19,535 nt of DNA from Candidatus Paracaedibacteraceae bacterium (lineage in GTDB: Bacteria > Pseudomonadota > Alphaproteobacteria > UBA6184), in assembly GCA_024236035.1 (NCBI GenBank), contig JACKLG010000006.1, forward strand, positions 1 through 19,535, in the 5' to 3' direction. The first letter of the stretch is position 1; each line of letters opens with the position of its first letter. The position numbers were made by a program, and so were the translations under genes. Shown here one piece after another: positions 14,529 through 19,535 of the stretch. The notes beneath the pieces are model-generated. The model was not told where the DNA came from, made no database searches, and worked only from the letters and a program-made list of their open reading frames with translations.

Positions 14529-16379
14529 TTAACTTTCAGGATTAAAAAAACTATAGATTATTTGCGCCATAGCGGGGCTGATTCCATTTACTTGTTCAAG
14601 CTGCTCTACACTAGCATCTTTAATCGCTTTTACAGAACCAAAATGATGCAATAACGTTTTTTTTCTTTTGGGGCCAATTCCTGGTATTTCATCTAATGCC
14701 GACAATGTCATTTGCGTCCCTCTTTTTTTGCGATGTGTTTGAATAACAAATCTATGTGCTTCGTCTCGCAAACGCTGAATGAAAAACAACAAAGGATCAT
14801 TAAAATCTAATTGTATTGCGGGTTTTCCAGAAAGAAATATTTTTTCTCTTCCCGCATTACGATCTGGCCCTTTGGCTATGGCCATAATTACGGGCATTTT
14901 AGGCAGCTGAAGTTCTTCTAATGTTTGCAGCACAGCATTAAGCTGACCAAGCCCCCCATCAATCATTACCACATCAGGAAAGGTCCAATATTCTTCCGTG
15001 TCTGAGCGAGTAAACCGACGACGGAATATTTCACGCATCATGCCACAATCATCACCAAACACACTGGAATCTTTTATATTAAATTTTCTATATGCTTGTT
15101 TTACAAACCCTTCTTCACTGGCAACAATAAAAGCCCCTACTGCGTGACGGCTTTGAATGTGGCTATTATCATAAACCTCTATCCATTCAGGAACTTCGGC
15201 CAAATCTAAAAAGGTCGCCAACCTCTGCAATAATTCTTTTTGGTTGGCCGTTTCCAACAGTTTGCGTTTTACGGCATTTATTGCATTCGATGTAACATGT
15301 TTCATAAAACGTTGTTTATCTCCACGCTTAGGATGTAACACCTGTATATCTTGACGATTAATTTCTGTTAAGGCTTCGGAAATTAAAGAGACCTCGGGTA
15401 GTTCATGACTAATAAAAATTTCTTTTGGGGTTGGGCGGGATTCATAAAACTGCAAAATAAATTGTTGAAAAATTTCTTCTACCGTATTGTCAGAGCTATG
15501 TTTTGGAAAATACGAGCGATTTCCATAATTTTGTCCATTGCGCACGAAAAACACCTGTATACCCACACACCCTTTTTCCTCATGCAGTGCCATAATATCC
15601 GCATTCAAAATTCCAATTGGTGTAATATTTGAATGCTCTTGGATTTTATTAAGGTCTTTTATTTGATCTCGGTAAATGCTCGCAAGCTCGTATTCCTCAT
15701 CCGCTGCAGCTTCCATCATTTTTTGCTCTAAGCTTTTTTGTATAGCTTGTGATTTACCTTTCAAGAAGTCCACAGCCTGAGCTACCTGTTGATGGTAATT
15801 CTCATACGTTACCTTACCCACGCAAGGAGCTGTACAGCGCTTGATGTGATATTGTAAACAGGGGCGTTTTCTTACAGAAAAGAAAGAATCTGTACAGTTG
15901 CGCAGCTTAAACACCTTTTGTAAAGCAACCATTGTGGTTTCTACTGCATCTATAGTAGCAAAAGGCCCAAAGCAATATGCCTCTTGTTCATTAACTCCAC
16001 GTTTTTTGTATATTTGAGGAAAATCATGTTTTTTTTGTATGTAAATATGGGGAAAAGATTTATCGTCTTTTAATAAAACATTATATTTTGGCTGCAGTTT
16101 TTTAATAAGCTGGCTTTCCAAAATAAGGGCTTCTACCTCAGTTTTGGTGGTAATGATTTCCATTGATGACGTAGAAAAAACCATTCGCTGCAAACGTATA
16201 GGAAGCTGGTCAACCAAAGTATAGCTTCTCACTCTATTTTTTAGGCTTTTTGCTTTTCCTACATACAAAACTTGACCAGCTGCATCTAACATACGATAAA
16301 CTCCCGGCCTTAAAGGTAGGGTTTTTACTGTGTCCAAAATGACCTGTAAACCTTGTTGAAGTGCTGAGTGTTCTTTCAT
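14529..16379 (-). CDS. uvrC: UvrABC system protein C
   Basis: UvrC makes the two incisions around a damaged nucleotide during nucleotide excision repair, acting with UvrA and UvrB. The GIY-YIG nuclease is at residues 24-52 (RPGVYRML, then VLYVGKAKSLKNRV). A UVR motif that contacts UvrB lies at about 210-245 (DEEYELASIYRDQIK). The RNase H-like second nuclease includes YDNSHIQSRHAVGAF, MIDGGLGQL and RDEAHRFVI. Tandem helix-hairpin-helix DNA-binding motifs end the protein (EIPGIGPKRKKTLL and VNGISPAMAQII). The length of 616 residues is full. It is probably the first gene of a two-gene unit with pgsA. The 205 nt upstream hold no gene that I can support. Confidence 0.97.
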   Translation of the reverse strand: MKEHSALQQGLQVILDTVKTLPLRPGVYRMLDAAGQVLYVGKAKSLKNRVRSYTLVDQLPIRLQRMVFSTSSMEIITTKTEVEALILESQLIKKLQPKYNVLLKDDKSFPHIYIQKKHDFPQIYKKRGVNEQEAYCFGPFATIDAVETTMVALQKVFKLRNCTDSFFSVRKRPCLQYHIKRCTAPCVGKVTYENYHQQVAQAVDFLKGKSQAIQKSLEQKMMEAAADEEYELASIYRDQIKDLNKIQEHSNITPIGILNADIMALHEEKGCVGIQVFFVRNGQNYGNRSYFPKHSSDNTVEEIFQQFILQFYESRPTPKEIFISHELPEVSLISEALTEINRQDIQVLHPKRGDKQRFMKHVTSNAINAVKRKLLETANQKELLQRLATFLDLAEVPEWIEVYDNSHIQSRHAVGAFIVASEEGFVKQAYRKFNIKDSSVFGDDCGMMREIFRRRFTRSDTEEYWTFPDVVMIDGGLGQLNAVLQTLEELQLPKMPVIMAIAKGPDRNAGREKIFLSGKPAIQLDFNDPLLFFIQRLRDEAHRFVIQTHRKKRGTQMTLSALDEIPGIGPKRKKTLLHHFGSVKAIKDASVEQLEQVNGISPAMAQIIYSFFNPES

Positions 16380-16584
16380 AAAAGTATTAAATTAACAGCG
16401 ATATAAATATCAATAATGTTACTACTTAAAATTACGCCAAGTCCAAACTTGAAATACTTAAACTAACCTTATCATGCACATTAATGATCTGCAGTAAAAT
16501 AATAAGGAAGGATTATTATAAACCTATAATGAATAACGTCGAAACATCCCTGAGTTTTATTTTCAGCGGCGTAAATTGTTCAAG

Positions 16585-17181
16585 CTACTTATTGATAATT
16601 TGATATATTAACGTAAATATCGCCACAAGTAAAAGCATCCCATAAGAAAACATATTTGCCTTAAACGCCGCCTTTCTTAAGGCTTGTTTACTCTCAAACC
16701 CCTTTCCTAAGCGGGCCGCTATAAAATTACCCTCTATCCAATAAGAAGCAAAAAAGAAAGGGATTAAAAGAACAATAAATGCAACTGGAACCATCCAATA
16801 AAACTGGGAACCATAGGGTATTAACCAGGCAGCTTGTACTGTCACCCCAAGGACGTATGGCCAGATAGTCCCAGATAGCTCAGGAAAAGTTCCACCTCCA
16901 CCAGGTATACATATTTGGATCACAAGCATCACAAACCATGTTATAGGAATGCCAAATAATGTAGATAAGAAGTTTGCATAAAAAATTTCTAATCCCAGCC
17001 GATTCGTTGGTTGATACTTGATCTCCTTTTGCATTACCAACCATTCAATCAACGTAATAGGCAGCAAGCCAATCCAAAAGACCGGCCAAGCAAGGCCCAA
17101 CATAGGCAACCCCATATTAGCAGAAACGTCGGGCAACATTATTCCAAATAACAAAAGAAAAACAAACACTCTGCACGTCAT
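16585..17181 (-). CDS. Multi-pass membrane protein of unknown function
   Basis: The 198-residue product begins with a hydrophobic stretch ending in VSANMGLPML, which could be a cleavable signal peptide or a first helix. About four further membrane segments follow, at roughly 28-50 (LAWPVFWIGLLPITLIEWLVM), 68-92, 127-150 and 176-196. A short Gly-rich periplasmic-type loop (CIPGGGGTFPE) and a basic ESKQALRKAAFKAN segment precede the last helix. The GLPM...P...LLPI..IEW pattern recalls small uncharacterised bacterial membrane proteins, but I cannot name the family. It stands alone, with 205 nt on one side and 103 nt on the other. Confidence 0.75.
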   Translation of the reverse strand: MTCRVFVFLLLFGIMLPDVSANMGLPMLGLAWPVFWIGLLPITLIEWLVMQKEIKYQPTNRLGLEIFYANFLSTLFGIPITWFVMLVIQICIPGGGGTFPELSGTIWPYVLGVTVQAAWLIPYGSQFYWMVPVAFIVLLIPFFFASYWIEGNFIAARLGKGFESKQALRKAAFKANMFSYGMLLLVAIFTLIYQIINK

Positions 17182-17284
17182 TATTTTACATCGCCCTTGA
17201 TAATCCTAAAATAGATTACCTTATGCAACAGAATCTCACAAGTGATAACGAATTCTTATTTAAACTTAGTGTATATAAATAGAT

Positions 17285-18250
17285 TTATAGTTTAGACATT
17301 TGTAGAAAATTGCGCTCTATTAAATCTGTAGAAAAACTCTGGGGCTGTTTGATAAGTACTTCAAGTTCATCTAATAAAACAATTGCATTTAGCAACCCTT
17401 TAGCTGTCCACTTAGAAAGATTATGAATAATTTGTGGCCTGCGATTAAAGGGTATTAAAGGCTTGGCTCCGGCTACCACTTGTTGAGCATTTTGGCCTTG
17501 ATCTATTTGCCTGCGAATTAATAATAAATCCCAAAACTGTTTTGCAATAATTCGCAACAACGGAATCATCTCTTTTTCAAATATCACATGGGCTTTTTGA
17601 AATATATCCACCATTGCTCTTGGGTTTTTACTAACTACAGCTTCAGCGACTTTAAAAATACTTATACTTTGCGAGGGTATTAATATCTTTTCAACAGCAC
17701 TTAAAGTTAATACTTTTTCATTAGAAAAAACCTGCTTTAATACATTAACTTGCTGCCGTACAGAAGCAAAAGTATCTAAATGATTCAATATAAAGCCTTC
17801 AACACCGGGTTCTTTTTGATAGGCTTTTAATTCATGCAGAATAAACGCGGTTAAAATTTCTGAATCATCGCCATAAATAGCTGCCGCCTGATAGGTTGAA
17901 TGGTTGACTACATAGCTTACAATTTTACTACTTGTTTTTAAATTTTTTCCCACCAATACTATAGGCACCTCTGCCTGATATGACTGCAGCAAAGCTAAAA
18001 ATTTATCTGTAACCTCGCGAACGATATATAATTTTGTTACATCAAAAAGGGAACTTTCTAAGTATAACTTTTCCTTCGAAACAGCCAGCAGCTCAGTCTC
18101 TGTAAAGGATTTAATTTCTACTCCAGCAGCATTCAGCCTATGCGGTAAAAGATCTAAAACTATATAATCTTCTATAGAAGGATTATTACCGTAAAGCAAA
18201 CAGCCCTTGGGTATATAGCTCGAAAATAAGGTTTCTGGCCGCTGCTTCAT
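17285..18250 (-). CDS. holA: DNA polymerase III subunit delta
   Basis: HolA is the delta subunit of the DNA polymerase III clamp loader and opens the sliding clamp during loading. Supporting features are the N-terminal GCLLYGNNPSIEDYIVLDLL segment, which matches the degenerate P-loop region of delta. A middle VPIVLVGKNLKTSSKIVSYV strand-helix resembles the 'DKL...K..k.l' segment of delta. The C-terminal helices include LLRIIAKQFWDLLLIRRQID and NLSKWTAKGLLNAIVLLDELE, typical of the collar domain. The length of 321 residues is near the norm. It is the third gene after leuS, separated from its neighbour by 14 nt, the usual alphaproteobacterial position. Confidence 0.85.
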   Translation of the reverse strand: MKQRPETLFSSYIPKGCLLYGNNPSIEDYIVLDLLPHRLNAAGVEIKSFTETELLAVSKEKLYLESSLFDVTKLYIVREVTDKFLALLQSYQAEVPIVLVGKNLKTSSKIVSYVVNHSTYQAAAIYGDDSEILTAFILHELKAYQKEPGVEGFILNHLDTFASVRQQVNVLKQVFSNEKVLTLSAVEKILIPSQSISIFKVAEAVVSKNPRAMVDIFQKAHVIFEKEMIPLLRIIAKQFWDLLLIRRQIDQGQNAQQVVAGAKPLIPFNRRPQIIHNLSKWTAKGLLNAIVLLDELEVLIKQPQSFSTDLIERNFLQMSKL

Positions 18251-18264
18251 TATAAAACTCTTTT

Positions 18265-18786
18265 CTATTTTTTAGGAAAAAGTGTTTTTAATATTTCTAA
18301 CTGGGGACCTTTTCGTGTATTAAGGAAAGCCTCAAGATCTTCAATGCTTTCAAAACTAATTAATGGTAACAACGGATTATCAGCAAAAGAAGCGTCAATA
18401 TTAGTAGAAACACATATCATGCGCCAAGTTACTTTCTTAACCTCATCAGTTTTACTCACCGCCCTTAACTTTACTAATCGCAATAACTCGCCCCCTATGG
18501 CAAAAAAGGGATCGCGAACAGTCTCACCTATTTTTTCTATCTTAACAGACTGTTCAGGAGAAAGCGCAGCAAAGAACTCAACTGGATTAAAGTCTTTGGT
18601 AATAGAAACAGTGCGCCAAGTTCTCTCGCCTAAACTAATTGAACCATCAATAAGCAGAGACTTTGCCTGCCCTGCATTAAGAGAATCAAGCTGAGGTATG
18701 CAAGCAAAGTCCTCATCTGTATACGTGCCTCCCCAAAGGGATTTAGAGACTAAAATATAAAAAACAAAACAAAGCGTTCTTTTCAT
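18265..18786 (-). CDS. Exported protein of unknown function in the leuS-holA operon
   Basis: Residues 1-18 form a signal peptide (MKR, hydrophobic core, then SLWG-GTYTDEDF). There is no lipobox cysteine at the cleavage site. The mature part of about 155 residues appears mixed alpha/beta. It carries two similar strand-like segments, GERTWRTVSITKDFNP and KKVTWRMICVSTNID, which suggest a weak internal repeat. In many alphaproteobacteria the gene between leuS and holA encodes the LPS-assembly lipoprotein LptE, but the missing lipobox and the sequence argue against a simple LptE assignment. It lies 9 nt downstream of leuS and 14 nt upstream of holA, so it should be cotranscribed. I cannot assign a function. 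Confidence 0.75.
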   Translation of the reverse strand: MKRTLCFVFYILVSKSLWGGTYTDEDFACIPQLDSLNAGQAKSLLIDGSISLGERTWRTVSITKDFNPVEFFAALSPEQSVKIEKIGETVRDPFFAIGGELLRLVKLRAVSKTDEVKKVTWRMICVSTNIDASFADNPLLPLISFESIEDLEAFLNTRKGPQLEILKTLFPKK

Positions 18787-18795
18787 TTCTTCACA

Positions 18796-19535
18796 CTATG
18801 CGACAACTATATTGATAATTTTATCTTTTATTATAATAACCCGTTGAATAGTTTTTCCTGTAATTAAAGAGGCGACTCTTTCTAAGGCTGATTTTTTTAT
18901 AACATCTTCGGCTGCACCTACAGGCACGTCAATTGTACCGCGCAACTTTCCATTCACCTGCACCGGCATGATAATTTGCGTTTCTTCTGTAAGTTCTTCC
19001 CGATGTTGGGGCCATTGTGCATTACACACTAACGTTTTGTAGCCAAACCTTTCCCATAGTTCCTCACATATATGAGGTGTAATAGGTGCTAACAATTGTA
19101 TTAACACTTCATACCCCTCACGCAAAGCCCACTTTTCATCGCTCGTTTTGGCATCAAAAGCAAACAGTTCATTAGACAGCGTGCGCAAGCGCGCAACCCC
19201 ACGGTTATATGCGAAGGTTTCTAAGTCATTTGTATATTCACGAATGGTTTTATGCGTAATTCGACGCAAATTTATCGCAGCTGACGTAAATGTATTTGGT
19301 GCCGCAGTTCCTATCTCTGGTATAATATCAGCAGCATACATTGCCTGCATGTATAGTTTATTTAAATATCTCCATGCACCTTCTGCTCCCGCATCCGTCC
19401 ACTCCAAATCTTTTTCGGGTGGATTATCTGACATCATAAATAACCTGGCTGTATCTGCACCATAGGTTTCAATAATTTCTCCTGGGTCGATAGTATTTTT
19501 CTTTGATTTGCTCATCTTCTCCAGGCGCCCCACAG
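18796..19535 (-). CDS. leuS: Leucyl-tRNA synthetase, C-terminal part (5' end off the right edge)
   Basis: LeuS charges tRNA-Leu with leucine in the cytoplasm. The visible part, about 246 codons, begins just before the catalytic KMSKSKKN loop followed by DPGEIIETYGADTARLFMM. The anticodon-binding helical domain follows, with LEWTDAGAEGAWRYL, then ITPHICEELWERFGY and QWPQHREELTEE. The LeuS-specific C-terminal domain ends the protein (IMPVQVNGKLRGTIDVP, then GKTIQRVIIIKDKIINIVV). Everything upstream, including the HIGH motif and the editing domain, is outside the window. The GTG at 19533 is an internal valine codon, not a start. It is the first visible gene of the leuS-X-holA unit. Confidence 0.97.
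   Translation of the reverse strand, partial: VGRLEKMSKSKKNTIDPGEIIETYGADTARLFMMSDNPPEKDLEWTDAGAEGAWRYLNKLYMQAMYAADIIPEIGTAAPNTFTSAAINLRRITHKTIREYTNDLETFAYNRGVARLRTLSNELFAFDAKTSDEKWALREGYEVLIQLLAPITPHICEELWERFGYKTLVCNAQWPQHREELTEETQIIMPVQVNGKLRGTIDVPVGAAEDVIKKSALERVASLITGKTIQRVIIIKDKIINIVVA

Noticed and set aside
16529..16603. Small plus-strand ORF of 24 codons with AAGGAAGG upstream
   Set aside because: The purine-rich site is more than 15 nt from the ATG, the frame runs into the end of the opposite membrane-protein gene, and the peptide has no supporting feature.
1..19535. CRISPR arrays, tRNA or rRNA genes, insertion sequences
   Set aside because: No regularly spaced direct repeats, no tRNA-like cloverleaf with a recognisable TTCGANNC arm in the gaps, and no transposase or integrase frame was found by eye. 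A tRNAscan or ISfinder search was not possible here.

Overview
The window looks like an AT-rich genome of an intracellular or host-associated alphaproteobacterium. This is inference: dac followed directly by tmk, uvrC-pgsA and leuS-X-holA are arrangements I associate with Alphaproteobacteria, and the low GC, decaying genes and short secreted orphan proteins would suit a Holosporales/Paracaedibacter-type endosymbiont. No rRNA or tRNA gene is present to confirm it.

Left part (1-5840): the 5' part of a secreted protein with a zinc-finger-like Cys/His pattern runs off the left edge on the minus strand. A short divergent regulatory region separates it from a plus-strand operon, yajC-secD-secF-prmA-zapE. 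The first three are accessory subunits of the Sec translocon. prmA overlaps secF and carries a terminator-like hairpin within its first 23 codons.

Middle (5931-9912): a YgjP-type zinc peptidase and a helical charged protein with a one-base frameshift lie on the minus strand. A VanX/DdpX-type D-Ala-D-Ala dipeptidase lies on the plus strand. The dac-tmk pair (D-Ala-D-Ala carboxypeptidase and dTMP kinase, overlapping by 4 nt) lies on the minus strand.

Iron block (9947-12631): divergent from dac is a feoA-feoB-OMP operon, in which a small outer-membrane beta-barrel gene starts 4 nt after feoB. FeoB is short and lacks the guanine-specificity (G4) motif. Downstream, 12694-13953 is the wreck of a secreted-protein gene. 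Reading across its frames recovers a signal peptide, a charged helical middle and a C-terminal piece that resembles a HicA-type fold.

Right part (13961-19535, all minus): uvrC-pgsA (excision repair and phosphatidylglycerophosphate synthesis), a small multi-pass membrane protein of unknown role, then leuS (C-terminal part only, running off the right edge), an exported protein of unknown function and holA. No CRISPR array, insertion sequence or intact mobile element was seen. The least explained items are the left-edge secreted protein, the decayed secreted gene, the hairpin inside prmA and the degenerate FeoB G domain.
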